Below, one piece after another: positions 20,870 through 31,920 of a stretch of DNA of 64,000 bases. This DNA is from Cordylochernes scorpioides (Eukaryota; Arthropoda; Arachnida; Pseudoscorpiones; Chernetidae). The stretch's first letter is position 1; every line of letters begins with the position of its first letter. The notes beneath the pieces are model-generated. The model saw only the letters and a program-made list of their open reading frames with translations, made no database searches and had not been told where the DNA came from. The stretch spans positions 45,079,151 to 45,143,150 of the forward strand of contig CP092879.1 in assembly GCA_030710605.1 (NCBI GenBank), read 5' to 3'. The translations under genes and the position numbers were made by a program.

Positions 20870-22010
20870 TGCTAATGACGCTTGGCTATAGAAAATCTGC
20901 TGCTGTTCCTGCCGCTGCGCCCAAGAAGAACAAGTGACCCAAGGCCATCGAGATCGATGCTTTGGAAAATGAAGACATGGGCGCCATCTCCAGGCATTTC
21001 AAGGTTTTACGCTCCCTAGAACAGCTTTCGCTCAGAGGACAGTATCTCGACCTGATCCAGTACGTAGACAGGACGCGAAATCTCTGAAGGAACCTGTATC
21101 ACAAGGACAAATTCTGTCTAAGAGTCTCGACGAGATGCTGGACCTCAAGGATTTGGTGCAGGGCATGAAGGTCGCGTCAGCTCAGGCTGCCTAATGGAAT
21201 CCCAAGATTCCTCTGCCCAGACCGATCCTGTCCAACCCACTACCACTGCTCCTGCTCCCTAGAAGAATACTGCTGCCGCTCTCAAAAGGAATCAAATATT
21301 CCACCTGCCAAAATACACCAACAAAGGCACTGATTCGTCCAAGCTTTCAGATCCCAAATTCAGAGAACTATACTCAAGCTTCTGTGGCTTACACTCTGGT
21401 GGATGCAGCGGACACACATACTGGCCCCCGAGAAATCCTGAAAACCGTCAAAGCAGTTCAGCCCCTCCTTGAGAAGATCTTGCCAACCCCTGAGGCGATC
21501 CCTGCCATCAACTCTACTCTCGACAAGCTGGCCAATGACGTGAAGGTACAGAAAGAGAAGAATTTACTGTCTTTTCAAGGTTGAAAATTAGATTTAAAAT
21601 GCTACCATTAAAGAGGCATGCAGATCTCCTTCTCTGATCGTTGATCTACCTGGACCCAGGACCGTCAGAGTGGCCCACCGTTCCAAACCAAGGAACGGTA
21701 CCTATGGATCAGAATTTTTTCAAGATACTGGAAACCCGCAGAAGGCTGGTGGTGGATGGAATGGTCCTCAACTTCGCGGAAAGGATAGGCGCCTGTCTGT
21801 GCTTCTGCTGCTGTAGCCACAACTCTACAAGCAAGACGAACAGTTGCTTCCAATGCGACACTAGCGGTCACAAGGGATCTGACTGCCCTACCCTGGAAGA
21901 CGAGCACACAGCCAAGTGAGCGAATTGCTGCCAAAAGAGCCTCCCTGCCAATAGCTATATGTGGTTTACTACTTTCCAAAATGCGAGATCCCGCGTTTTT
22001 AAAAGGCTGC
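20870..22010 (+). pseudogene. Degenerate LINE ORF1 (gag-like, zinc knuckle)
   Basis: Broken plus-strand frames (21384-21584, 21641-21919) match the gag-like ORF1 of the modules at 36860-40122. They share an RRLVVDGMVLNF segment followed by Cys/His knuckles (CFQCDTSGHKGSDCP) and a CANC-like end. ORF1 proteins of this type bind LINE RNA. The first knuckle is garbled and many stops intervene, so this is an old relic. Its 3' end runs into the 74-bp minisatellite. A shorter copy is at 42475-42600. Confidence 0.7.
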
Positions 22011-22141
22011 TGATTTCTTCTGATCCTCTCGGGACTGTTTGATGCTGGCTCTTGCGCGCGAAATGTTATATGATAGCAATTTCACAGGCTCGAATATCGT
22101 TCCTTAACGATCACAGTACCCAAAAATAATACTCCTCTGTA

Positions 22142-22475
22142 CAGATTTTGTAGCCGTGGTGCCACCCTTATCATTCCTTGAGCCTTCGCAACGTGCGGGC
22201 TCTAAAACCAGAGGCCAGATCTTGTAGCCATGGTGCCGCCTTGATCATTCCTTGAGCTTTCTCAACGTGCGGCCTCTAAACCCAGAGACCAGATCTTGTA
22301 GCCGTGGTGCCGCCCTTACCATTCCTTGAGTCTTCGCAACGTGCGGCCTCTAAAACCAGAGGCCAGATCTTGTAGCCATGAGGCCGCCCTCATCATTCCT
22401 TGAGCCTTCTCAACGTGCGGCCTCTAAAGCCAGAGGCCAGATCTTGTAGCCGTGGTCCGCCTTGATCATTCCTTG
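22142..22475. repeat. 74-bp minisatellite, left half
   Basis: Repeat starts at 22142, 22216, 22290, 22364 and 22438 give an exact period of 74 bp. Each unit has a small palindrome (CCTCTAAAACCAGAGG). The array is interrupted at 22476 by the BEL/Pao element and resumes at 25405. A related array is at 42798-43090. Confidence 0.9.
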
Positions 22476-22827
22476 TTTTGGAGCTTGGATCCTCACAGTA
22501 ATAGTTTGGTCTTCTGTGTAGCTCCTTCAGCCTTCTTTCTGGTCTCAGGTGATGACGATATGTGGCAGAGCTTCTTGATGACTGCACGTTACAAGACCAG
22601 ACCGGCGTGTTGACTACCGAGTATGTTTTCCCTTCGCAAGACTGCGATGTAGCACGCTGTATGACTAGAGGAAGGACGCCCCACACGATTTAGCTAACAC
22701 ACTGACTTTATTGCATCTTTCACTCATTTTATATAAATACATATTTACATAATTAAAAGAAAGAAAAATCTGCATGATTATAAATCAAGGCAGCCTAGCA
22801 AGAGATTTACATAACTAGGCGCAAACA
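22476..22827 (-). repeat. BEL1 3' LTR
   Basis: Reading on the minus strand it starts TGTTTGCGCC after the purine tract and ends near CCAAAA before CAAGG. It matches 25053-25404 closely in length and sequence. Confidence 0.85.
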
Positions 22828-23392
22828 TACTCCCCCCCACCGCTGAACTTCAGTTCAGATCTTGAGGCGCAAAGGGAAGAGGGGCCAGCTTGGTGATTGG
22901 TCTCCCGACAACTCCTCCGGCTGTCCAAGTTAGCCCTGCGCAAGACACCTTCACCAGACCTTCCTCCCAGTGGAATTATTGGAGATTTAGAGGTAGGAAT
23001 GGAGCTGTTCCGATGAGCTTTCCTGAATAGCAGTTTCACACTGTATCTTCCTTGGCAGCCTCTGGAATAGGTTTTCTGGCAATAAGTCTCGCACTTTTCT
23101 TCCCTTGGATTCTGGTCTTGCAATGACGGTACTGACTCCAATTCCCTGAAATCTCCCACCAGACCATCTAATTCTGATGTTGTTTGAACCGCAAGGCTAC
23201 AAGGTCCACCTTTATAGCTCGACGAGAGAGAGCCGTCCACTTTGCCCATTAGAATCCAACTGAGCTTTGAATTCATTGCTATAAGCTGGTTCCTTCCCAG
23301 CATTTTTTCTCTCCTTGCATCAGATATGCATACATATCTGCACCTAAAATAATGTCGATAGGTGCCGAAATATGAAACAGAGGGTCTGCCAA
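22828..23392 (-). pseudogene. BEL1 pol remnant: RT start fused to C-terminal tail
   Basis: The minus-strand frame begins with pol sequence leading into RT (NSKLSWILMGK, FRELESVPSL, then a GRYSVKLLF segment). Near 23025 it changes to the conserved C-terminal tail of BEL/Pao polyproteins (RPITKLAPLP in the adjacent frame). The RT catalytic core, RNase H and integrase that normally lie between are deleted. Confidence 0.75.
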
Positions 23393-24445
23393 CTAAAGCC
23401 CACTCTGCATGATCCAGGTTGGTTCTGCCAATTTGAAGTTTGGAATCTCAGTTGTTAAGACTTCCATTACTAGAGCATTCGTTTCATATTTTTCGGATCC
23501 ATAAATCGATTTGAATGTCAAGTCAACAGATGTAGATGACCCCTGGACTGGATTATTTCCAATACCCTTAAGTGAACGTCGCGATGTTTCTCCTTTGAGC
23601 CTAAGTTTCTCACAAATTTCTCTTGTGATCAAACTAACTTGTGATCCACTATCCAAAAGTGCTCGGCAGATCAGCGGTGTACCGTTTTCACCTTCCACAA
23701 TTATTTGAGCAGTAGCAAGGAGCACTTGATTGATGGTCTCACTTCCTTGTTCAATACTCGTGTTGTTGATTTCACTTACAGGTTTAGAGATCTGTGGCTT
23801 CGCACCCCCCTGAGTATTAGTCACCTCTGTGTCAAGCCTATGGAGCAAAGTATGGTGCCCTTTGTTGCACTTCTTGCAAGGTCCTTGGTAACAATTTTTT
23901 CTTGTATGACCCCTTTTTAGACAATTGTAGCACATCTTGTTTTGCTTGACAAATTCCCATTTTTGTTCGATAGGCATTGTACTAAATGTAGTACAGTTGT
24001 AGATTCTGTGACTTGCTTTGCATGCTATGCATATTTGAGCATTGGTATTAATCGCGATGTGTACATTTGCATAGTCCTTTTGAATTTCATTTTCTTTTCT
24101 TTGATATTCCCTTGATCCCTGTGGCAGACTTCTAGCTTGTCTTTCAAGAAATAAAATGAAGTTTTCATATGAAGGAAATGATCTCTCATCTTGGGTTAAC
24201 TCCCACTGTCGTTTCATATCCTCATCGATTCTGTTTCTCAAGAACTGCACCAATATTATGTCCAGCAACTCATTTCTTTGCAATCCGAGGGATCCTAGAT
24301 TGCGTACAGACTCGTTACATGTATCCAGAAGTTCCCTTAGGGCCTTTGCTGAAGGATACTTCATTTGCTTGATCTTGAAGATTTTGTTCAGTTGCGCATA
24401 AGCAACTCTCTTTGGTTGTCGTATCTGGATACTAGAGTATCCCAT
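23393..24445 (-). CDS. BEL1 gag C-terminus, zinc knuckles and protease
   Basis: In this 350-codon frame, Cys/His knuckles lie mid-way (CIACKASHRIYNC and CYNCLKRGHTRKNC, about residues 138-185). A retropepsin-type active site ALLDSGSQVSLIT (about 263-275) follows, as in BEL/Pao peptidases. Gag would form the particle and bind RNA, and the protease would mature it. The frame overlaps the upstream gag ORF (24388-24978) in another phase, so one frameshift near 24400 splits the original gag. Confidence 0.85.
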   Translation of the reverse strand: MGYSSIQIRQPKRVAYAQLNKIFKIKQMKYPSAKALRELLDTCNESVRNLGSLGLQRNELLDIILVQFLRNRIDEDMKRQWELTQDERSFPSYENFILFLERQARSLPQGSREYQRKENEIQKDYANVHIAINTNAQICIACKASHRIYNCTTFSTMPIEQKWEFVKQNKMCYNCLKRGHTRKNCYQGPCKKCNKGHHTLLHRLDTEVTNTQGGAKPQISKPVSEINNTSIEQGSETINQVLLATAQIIVEGENGTPLICRALLDSGSQVSLITREICEKLRLKGETSRRSLKGIGNNPVQGSSTSVDLTFKSIYGSEKYETNALVMEVLTTEIPNFKLAEPTWIMQSGL

Positions 24446-24978
24446 GCTTGCCTGTAGCTTTCCGATGATATTGGGAACCCACGTATCAGTCTGGCTGCTT
24501 CTCCCTTTACTGCGGAGCCTAAATATTGCAGCTTTTGTAGATCATTTAGCCCTGGATTTTTATCTATGGCCATTCCGAATACCTCCTTGAAATTGAACCA
24601 AGAGTTCGCATCTCCATAGAAGTGAGGCAACTCGAACTTGGGCAATATCACTGTTTCGAGGCCTTTTGCTTGTTTGGCGTCAGCTTTACTTTGCATTTCT
24701 TCTAATGCACGCCTAAGCTTTAATTCCAGTTTCTTGATTTTATCTTGAATTGTTTCATAACCTTCGAATTCCTTCTCTTCATCCACTTCCTCCTGTTCTA
24801 ATAACTCGTCATATAAGATCTTTGTTTCCGTTTTTATTTCGGATATATATTCATATATCAGCTTTATATTATGGAGATCTCCTCCGGCTATTTCTTCATC
24901 TATGGATGCCAGGTATTTATCCATTCGTCTTATCTGGAAACGGATCTTGACCTTTAGGCCTTTGATTGCCTTAGGCAT
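24388..24978 (-). CDS. BEL1 gag N-terminal part
   Basis: This 196-codon frame opens MPKAIKGLKVK. It has a coiled-coil-like Glu/Lys-rich region (about 60-105) and then the segment LPKFELPHFYGDANSWFNFKEVF, shown here only as its core FELPHFYGDANSW, typical of the BEL/Pao gag family (DUF1759). It starts about 75 bp inside the 5' LTR edge. The last residues leave the family pattern because of the frameshift into 23393-24445. Confidence 0.85.
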   Translation of the reverse strand: MPKAIKGLKVKIRFQIRRMDKYLASIDEEIAGGDLHNIKLIYEYISEIKTETKILYDELLEQEEVDEEKEFEGYETIQDKIKKLELKLRRALEEMQSKADAKQAKGLETVILPKFELPHFYGDANSWFNFKEVFGMAIDKNPGLNDLQKLQYLGSAVKGEAARLIRGFPISSESYRQAWDTLVSRYDNQRELLMRN

Positions 24979-25052
24979 ATTTTCAGTTTTGAAGGTTCTT
25001 TCTCAGTAGAATCACGCTCTTTCTCTTGAAATCCGGCTCGATATGGACCATA

Positions 25053-25404
25053 TGTTGGGATCTTGGTTCCTGACAATAGTAGCCAGGACTTCCTTTAGCT
25101 CCTTCAGCCTTCTTTCTGGTCTCAGGTGATGACGATATGTGGCAGAGCTTCTTGATGACTGTACGTTACAAGACCAGACCGGCGTGTTGACTACCGAGTA
25201 TGTTTTCCCTTCGCAAGACTGCGATGTAGCACGCTGTATGACTAGAGGAAGGACGCCTCACACGATTTAGCTAACACACTGACTTTATTGCATCTTTCAC
25301 TCATTTTATATAAATACATATTTACATAATTAAAAGAAAGAAAAATCTGCATGATTATAAATCAATGCAGCCTAGCAAGAGATTTACATAACTAGGCGCA
25401 AAAA
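25053..25404 (-). repeat. BEL1 5' LTR
   Basis: Matches 22476-22827 and would hold promoter and polyadenylation signals. The internal region begins with TATGGTCC just after it on the minus strand, the expected primer-binding position. The matching tRNA was not determined. Confidence 0.8.
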
Positions 25405-25720
25405 CCTTGAGCCTTCGCAACGTGCGGCCTCTAAAACTAGAGGCCAGATCTTGTAGCCGTGGTGCCGCCTTGATCATTCCTTGAGCCTTCGCAACGTGCG
25501 GCCTCTAAAACCAGAGGCCAGATCTTGTAGCCGTGGTGCTGCCCTTATCATTCCTTGAGTCTTCGCAACGTGCGGCCTCTAAAACCAGAGGCCAGATCTT
25601 GTAGCCGTAGTGCTGCCTTGATCATTCCTAGAGCCTTCGCAACGTGCGGCCTCTAAAACGGCGACCAGATTTTGTATCTTCGGCCTTACCATTTCCTTGA
25701 GCCTTCTCAAAGTCCAGCTT
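25405..25720. repeat. 74-bp minisatellite, right half
   Basis: Continues the array of 22142-22475 after the BEL insertion; about four units, the last degenerate (GCGACCAGATTTTG near 25665). Confidence 0.85.
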
Positions 25721-27336
25721 AATACCGATGGTGACCTATATTAAGCTGAATTCTGAAAACTTCACCCTTGTTTGGAATTCATTAATTATATTATTTCTAA
25801 AACTGTGATTTCTTAAGAAATTAACTCTCCATTAACTCTCTGAAAAAAAATCTTTCATATATTAATATTCAAACCCATTGTTGCTAGATTAGCTCTATCA
25901 TTTCAACTTTCTCAGACCTCCTCTCTACCCCTTAAACATCATAGACTAGATTTGAGCCGACTTTAGTTTTAAATAGTGACCGAAGCGCGCCCAGGAATAT
26001 CTTGAATAATGATATTGTGGGTGCCATCTAGGAAGTAAAAATGCAACTAGTTTCAAATATCAATATCATAAATTCGAAATATAGGCATATGACTCTCTCG
26101 CGACCCATTTGAACGCGCTATGCAATCTATGGTGTACTTTTCTGGTTGGTTGTCTTAGCACTGGTACCCTCCCCAGTAATCTTATCTAAAACTTTTATAT
26201 ATTCATTTTTACAAAAAAAAATCTATCTTTTCCCATCAGTTGCTGAATCATTCTCGCTTTATCTAATATTCTTATTTAAACAACAGCTGTCTTTCTTTTA
26301 TTTTCTCTGGCCTGGGGAATCTAACCTTTTTGAACAGCCTTGGTTGCGTGCAGCACCTTGGTACCTTGATATTGTGCATTGCGGCTTGTCTGCCTGCTAC
26401 ACCTTTTGGGTTTAAAAAATCATATACTTTAATCATTGCGCGGTATGTCTGCTCTCCACGGTCACTCCTGGGCTCAACACCATTGAACCCGTCTCTGCCA
26501 CCCCCTGAACTCCTGCGAATCACCACCCTGCCCCCCCCCCCTGGTCCTCCTCTACATCCCGGCTCTCCTGGCCTCACCTGGCGATGATCCCCTGGCCACC
26601 CATCCCCAGGCCCCTCCAACTGTGCTTTGTATATATTCCGCTTTATGCGTCCATCGGGGCTCAAAAATCATTCATTTTGGTTAGCAGCCCCGTAAAATAA
26701 AGATATTTTCTCTTCCCCGTTGGCCGGCTCAAATCTTTGTACATTATGTAAATAATCTTTTGTTTTCCTTGTTCTATTCGCCTTAAGCCAGGCGGTACTT
26801 TTATAAAATTATGCTTTTCATATGTATTCCTCAGCTCAATAAAGAAATCTCTGATCAAGACTTTATATTTTCAAGATTATTATTCGACCACGACTGCACC
26901 ACCATAGCTTAATCCTCAGATAACCAAAATCAAGATAATCTCAACAATTCTAAAATACAACAGAAATCTCTTTTCTTTTTATAAGAATAGCCGACAGGAA
27001 TGTTTACCTGTTTGTTCAAAATACCAAGATCAAAATTATTATCAAGGATGCAAAAAACTTTTAACAAAGATTTCTTCGGCCTGATGTCCCACTTCAACCA
27101 ACCATCACCTGCTTCCACGCGACAAGCAGCCTTCTTCCATACAGCCATCTCCGGAAATCAACTCCAGCCATCACACCTTCCGCCCAACACCAGCCATCTC
27201 CCGAGATCTTCAAATCCAGCCCATCATCCATTTCAAGGTACTTTGCATCTACCTTTTACATAATTTACCCCGTTTTAACTTTTTCTCTCTTGTTTACAAT
27301 AGTTTTCAATCGCTTGTTTATAGTTATTTCTGACTA
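25721..27336. other. Non-coding or unassigned interval
   Basis: 25721-26095 is the same repeat block as 43130-43510 and includes GACCGAAGCGCGCCCAGGAA. From 26100 to 27336 I recognise nothing. A GC-rich stretch at about 26455-26625 stands out from its AT-rich surroundings, and two adjoining minus-strand frames (26272-26664 and 26661-26858) cross it. They carry Gly-rich and basic segments but no known domain, and I do not call them genes. Confidence 0.45.
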
Positions 27337-27601
27337 ATTTTGTGACTAATTTCAATGAGTTCCTTTCTGTTTTCTTCTTTTTTTTTTATTTAAGAAGTTC
27401 ATTGATATTGTCTCTCTGAAATCATTGCCTCGATGTTAAGGTTCTTCCAGTAAGGTATCCACAGGTCTTTACGTCTCCTTCTAGGTATCGATGCTTTTGC
27501 AGCTTTGGATATGTTCGAAGATAATTTTTACAAGTTTTTACCAGCGTTCTGTAATTCAATTATTCGTTGCACCGTTCTTCAAGCTTTTCTGTGAATTTAT
27601 T

Positions 27602-28075
27602 TCAAGTCAGCTTTCCTAAAGTTCCATGTTCTTTTATTCTGTTGGACATTCTAATTTTGAAGTTTAGGGTTGTTAAAATTGGTCTGTGGTCACTGATTGC
27701 ACCTCTCAGGATTTTCCATTGTGTTGTGGGTGCGATGTTGTGATTTATCGCTGTGATGTCTATTGCGGGTTCTGTGCCTGTGGACTTGGACAGATAGGGG
27801 TTCTCTCCCTTATTTAACGGTGTAAGGTCGAGGTCGGTTAGCATGTCATCAACCTGCTGACCTTTGTTATCCTGGACAGGTGATCCCCAAGTTGAAATTT
27901 TGGCGTTAAAATCGCCGACTATGATTGTGATATCCGAAGACGCTTCACTTAATGCCTCTATTGTGTGTACCCATACAAAATTCAAGGATTTCACGAGCTG
28001 AAAGTTGGGGATTTTGAGATGCGTCAAGAATTCGCTGCATGGGTTTTCCGGCAAATTGATATTGATGAAAACTGG
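27602..28075 (-). pseudogene. LINE4 endonuclease relic in copy C
   Basis: The minus frame carries ITIIVGDFNAKISTWG and AISDHRPILTTLNF, endonuclease motifs shared with 13589-13977. It fuses to the mariner transposase at the same point as in composites A and B. Confidence 0.8.
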
Positions 28076-28593
28076 CTGTCGAAGAGTTACAGTTTTCTGT
28101 GGGTTCACTTCTTATTTTATTATTGGGCAATTTTTCTTTGAAAAATCAATGGAAGAACTTTTAAAACCGTTTTTGTGACTGGTGAACGTTATGTTCAACT
28201 TTTGAGAGAAAAGGTTATTCCCATATTGCAGGGCAGACAAGCACTAAGCGAAATAACATTTATGAAAGATGGAGAACCTCCTTATATCTCCCGAGGTGCC
28301 AAAAATTACTGAAGGATTCGTCCGGTGAAAATCGTGTGATAAGTCGCCACTTTATATACCAGTGGCCTCCAAGATCACCAGACTTGACGCCTTGCGATTT
28401 TTGGTTATGGGGGTACATTAAATCGTGTGTTTGTCGATGCTGGCCTACCACATTGGCCATGTTGAAGGCTTCTATCAGATGGCACGTTTTATCAATTTCA
28501 ACAGATATGTTATTTAATGTTGTCCAATATGTCATCTATCGTCTGCAGGCGGTGTTTGAGAATGAAGGGCGCCACATTGAGCAAGGATTGTGA
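27985..28593 (+). pseudogene. Mariner transposase relic in copy C
   Basis: Starts as in copy A, but about 125 bp are deleted after the WLS codons (near 28080), removing the first catalytic Asp (TDDAHF in copy A). The PPRSPDLTPCDF segment and the terminal HIEQGL remain. It cannot be active. Confidence 0.8.
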
Positions 28594-29389
28594 CTTATAC
28601 AAGAGAGAAGGCAGTTACCTCATGTGTTATATAAGTTGCCATGTATAATATTATCTACCAATATTTTGCAGCTCTTTGTGTTGGCTTATGGGGATAATAA
28701 ATGCTGTCCTCACATCTTGACTCTTTTTTTTTTTTTTTTTTTGAACGGTAAATTTTTATTTGTCATTTGCTCACATATTATGTCTTGCAAACCAAAGTGT
28801 TATAACTTCTCGAATAACACTGGTACAAACAATTTTACCCCTTATGTTTAGTTTTTAGCTTTTTGCTCATTAGAAGAAATAGCATAAGGAATATTTTTCT
28901 ATACATCAATAACTTTAGAAATTTTGTGCAAAAAAAAAAAAATAATACAAAATGATTTTATTAACCACGTTTTTCAACGCAAAAGGTCGATCTAAAAATG
29001 ATTTTTATTTGAGGGGATACATTTTCAAAATTGTTTACAGTATAATAAGCAATGATAACATTTGACAAGCCCATAAGATATTTGGAATAAAGTACGACAA
29101 ATATATTTTGTCACTCCCCTCTATATTGCATTTGTTGGATCATGTCTAATATCCAGTTAAATAGTCAAGTGGCGCGAATCAGTCAAGATACTACACATTC
29201 CTTATAGCAAGAAATCCTATTGGTAGTACCATCATTATTTTTGGTACTATATTAACACTTCAAAATATCGTGTATTGATATCAGCAGTTTTTTCCAACAT
29301 TCAATCTATTTCACAAAACCCCATCTAAAATATAAATATTTTTGCTACATGTTTTAATTTTCATATACCTATTTTACATATCTCGGATT

Positions 29390-30392
29390 CCAGTTCCAGT
29401 TCAAAAATAACTTTATTAGGTGCCGCTCAAAAAGAGCAACCTAGCTTATGATATTAACAATGAATTATATGTACACGTTCTTCACATTGACAGGGTATTC
29501 ACATCTCTACAAGGTTAGAGCGTGGCGGGCGGTCTTTAGATCGGTGTGTTCTCTTTTCTAATATGTTCTGTTATTTTTTTTTTTTTCTTTAACGTGTTTT
29601 TTCTTAAGATTTTTCCATTTTTCTACATTTGTTCTCAATCGATATAGGAGTTGCCTTGGCTTTGGTTTCCTTCTCTTCAGTTCTTGTTTGTAGTTACAGG
29701 CTTCTCTAAATGTAATATTTTCGAGATTTTCAGATTTATCGTAAAAGTTGAAAGCTTGTTTTATTATGAAATCATTATATTTTCTAAATTGAGGTCCTTT
29801 CTGATGATACTACTTCTGACAAACCATGGGGCACCTATTATTTTCTTTAATACCTGGTTTTCGAAACTTTCGAATTTTTTCAGTGTAGTTTTGTTTGCGG
29901 TTATGAAGACTGGGTGGCCGTAGGTTAGGATTGGTCTTATAATAGACGTGTATATGGTACGTTTGCAGTGTAGGGATAGTTTGCTCTTGCTCCCTAAAAG
30001 TAGTGCTAGTCGGTGCTGGGCTGCTTTTGCGAGGTTTATTCGGTTTTGCACGTGTTCTTGGAAGGTCAGGTGTTGATCAAGGATGACGCCCAGGTAGCGG
30101 ACGCTCTCCTTCCATTTTATGGATTCATCAGGGAAGCCTAGATCTTCTAAGGGCTTCTTCACTTTTAGTCTTTTGTCTGAGAAGAGTACAGCTTCGGTTT
30201 TTTGTGGGTTCAATTCAACCCGCCATTCGTTGCACCAAATATTAACGAATACCAGGGCTTCTTGAAGTTTGAGATAGATGGTATCGAAGTTGAAGGCTGA
30301 GACTAGAGTTGCGGCGTCGTCTGCGTATAGATGTAGGGACATTCCTTCGGGGCAAGGGTAGTCATCAATAAAAATATTGAAGAAGGTGGGGG
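29390..30392 (-). mobile_element. Jockey-like LINE, 5' truncated, inserted in copy C
   Basis: The 11-bp sequence TATCTCGGATT flanks it (29379-29389 and 30393-30403), a target duplication expected from target-primed reverse transcription. The minus-strand frame 29764-30342 (192 codons) begins at the YADD box (HLYADDAATL) and runs through the RT thumb (VRYLGVILDQHLTF). The 3' end has an AATAAAG signal and ends in short GGAACT repeats rather than poly(A). Upstream RT and endonuclease are lost. Confidence 0.88.
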
Positions 30393-30779
30393 TATCTCGG
30401 ATTGCAATTAAAAATTGTCATCCTATTATTATACTTTTGGCGAAATGGTGTTTTATTAATTTATCATTTGATATTATTAGAGTTCTTTCCTGGTATTAAT
30501 AAAGGAAAAAACGTATCGACTATTTATATTTTTCAATTTATCAAACAATTTGGCCGCTTAATCTCTGATTCCGGTAGAGCGCCATCTAGCGATTAAAATT
30601 GTAACTAAAATAAATTTCGAATTTTTCATTATTTGCCATAAATAAATCCCATTGCATCTTGAACACAATGGTGTTTACCGCATTGCTCTAGCGCAAATAT
30701 TCGCGGAGTTATTAATTTTTAAAATATTGCGGGACTTTTGGATCACCCTTTATTTATATATCTATACTAGCAGATGTAC

Positions 30780-31093
30780 CCGGTGAATCGAACTGGCTTT
30801 GGCCTCCTGGCACTAAGGAGGAATCACCGCCTAATTCTTATTTTAACGCTGGTTTTAATTATATGCTTCTTGACTCAGCGAGCTAACTATAACTCCTTCA
30901 AACTTGAATAACTGCTATTGTCTCGTCTCACCAATTCTAATGACTCAACCTCGTATACTTTTTTTTTTTTACTTTAATAACTCTCTTTATTTTCTAAAAT
31001 CAAGTTTATATACATTTCTAAAATTTACATAATTTAACAATAATTAACAAAAGTAAATTCTAACAATTTTTGCATATTTAAGGCTGGAACATA
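30780..31093 (-). repeat. BEL2 3' LTR
   Basis: On the minus strand a G-rich tract (GGGGGGAGTA) is followed by TGTTCCAGCC, the expected start of a 3' LTR, as in BEL1. The far end is not fixed: it lies near 30780, close to the end of mariner copy C. No second LTR is seen. Confidence 0.6.
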
Positions 31094-31920
31094 CTCCCCC
31101 CGGCCGCTGAACCCTGGTTCAGATTTGAAGGGAAGCGGAGCCAACTTCGTAATAGGTCGTAGGTAGACTCCGGTAGCAGCCCGAACTTGGGCAACTCGCA
31201 CCTTCTGGTCAGAGCCCGGATATACCTCGAGGATCCTGGCCAGACGCCACTGTAGAGGTGGAATATTTTGTTACAATTTCTGGACAGACTGAAACTCGGG
31301 ACTGGCAAGCTAAGGCTACTTTTTCTTCCTCATGGCATTCTCGGCCATAGCAATTATCCTGATTCTGAACAAAGTTGTTATCTTTCAACCAAGTCGGTCC
31401 TTGCCACCACAGTGTATGTCCAGATAACGCAGCAGGCATTATTCCCCTAGAGGCACAATCGGCGGGATTATCCTTCCCAGACACGTGACGCCATGAGTTT
31501 CTGTCAGACAGTTGCTGTATTTTCACAACTCTATTGTGTATAAAGGTCTTCCATCTGTTAGGATCTGATTCGATCCAACTCAATGAGATCTGAGAATCTG
31601 ACCACAAATATGTCCTGCCAATATCAATCTTCAATGAATCAACAACAGATCTGTAGAGCTGAGACAGGAGGAGAGCCGCGCACAATTCCAATCTTGGTAG
31701 AGTTAGAGACTTACATGGGGCAACTCTGGATTTTGCTGCAAGCATTGATATATGGACTTGTCCATCCAGAGAGACTGTTCTTAAGTAGCACACAGCCGAA
31801 TAAGCTACACTTGACACGTCACAAAATCCGTGGAGTTGAACATCTCGATCCTTTTCACATGCCCATACGTATCTTGGGATACTCAAATCCTCTAATTTTA
31901 GTAATTCGGCTCTAATTATT
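31094..31920 (-). pseudogene. BEL2 pol remnant: RNase H region fused to C-terminal tail
   Basis: The minus frame 31209-31886 carries BEL/Pao pol sequence after RT (LHGFCDVSSVAYSAVCYLR, LWSDSQISLSWI, and NPADCASRG). It then jumps to the terminal tail (RPITKLAPLPFKSEPGF in another frame, near 31110-31160). The integrase core is missing and the 5' half is cut off at the duplication boundary at 31920. This is the second BEL element here with an interior deletion that keeps the tail. Confidence 0.8.

Larger units (their letters stand above)
22476..25404 (-). mobile_element. BEL/Pao LTR retrotransposon, internally deleted (2.9 kb)
   Basis: Two LTRs of about 352 bp (22476-22827 and 25053-25404) flank a minus-strand internal region. 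CCTTG occurs on both sides (22471-22475 and 25405-25409), a 5-bp target duplication inside the minisatellite. A purine tract (GGGGGGGAGTA) precedes the 3' LTR. Gag and protease are present, but the RT core, RNase H and integrase are missing, so the element cannot move alone. One LTR base near 25402 differs from the TG start of the other. Confidence 0.88.
27337..30750 (+). mobile_element. Mariner composite, truncated copy C
   Basis: The order matches the right third of composite A: LINE4 endonuclease on minus, then transposase on plus, 3' region and right inverted repeat ending GGACTTTTGGATCACCC at about 30750. The left inverted repeat, LINE1, LINE2, LINE3 and most of LINE4 are absent, so it is a 5' deletion derivative. 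A Jockey-like LINE is inserted at 29390-30392. Confidence 0.85.

Noticed and set aside
22142-22475. Regular 74-bp repeats as a CRISPR array
   Set aside because: The whole unit repeats, with no variable spacers, and the genome is eukaryotic.
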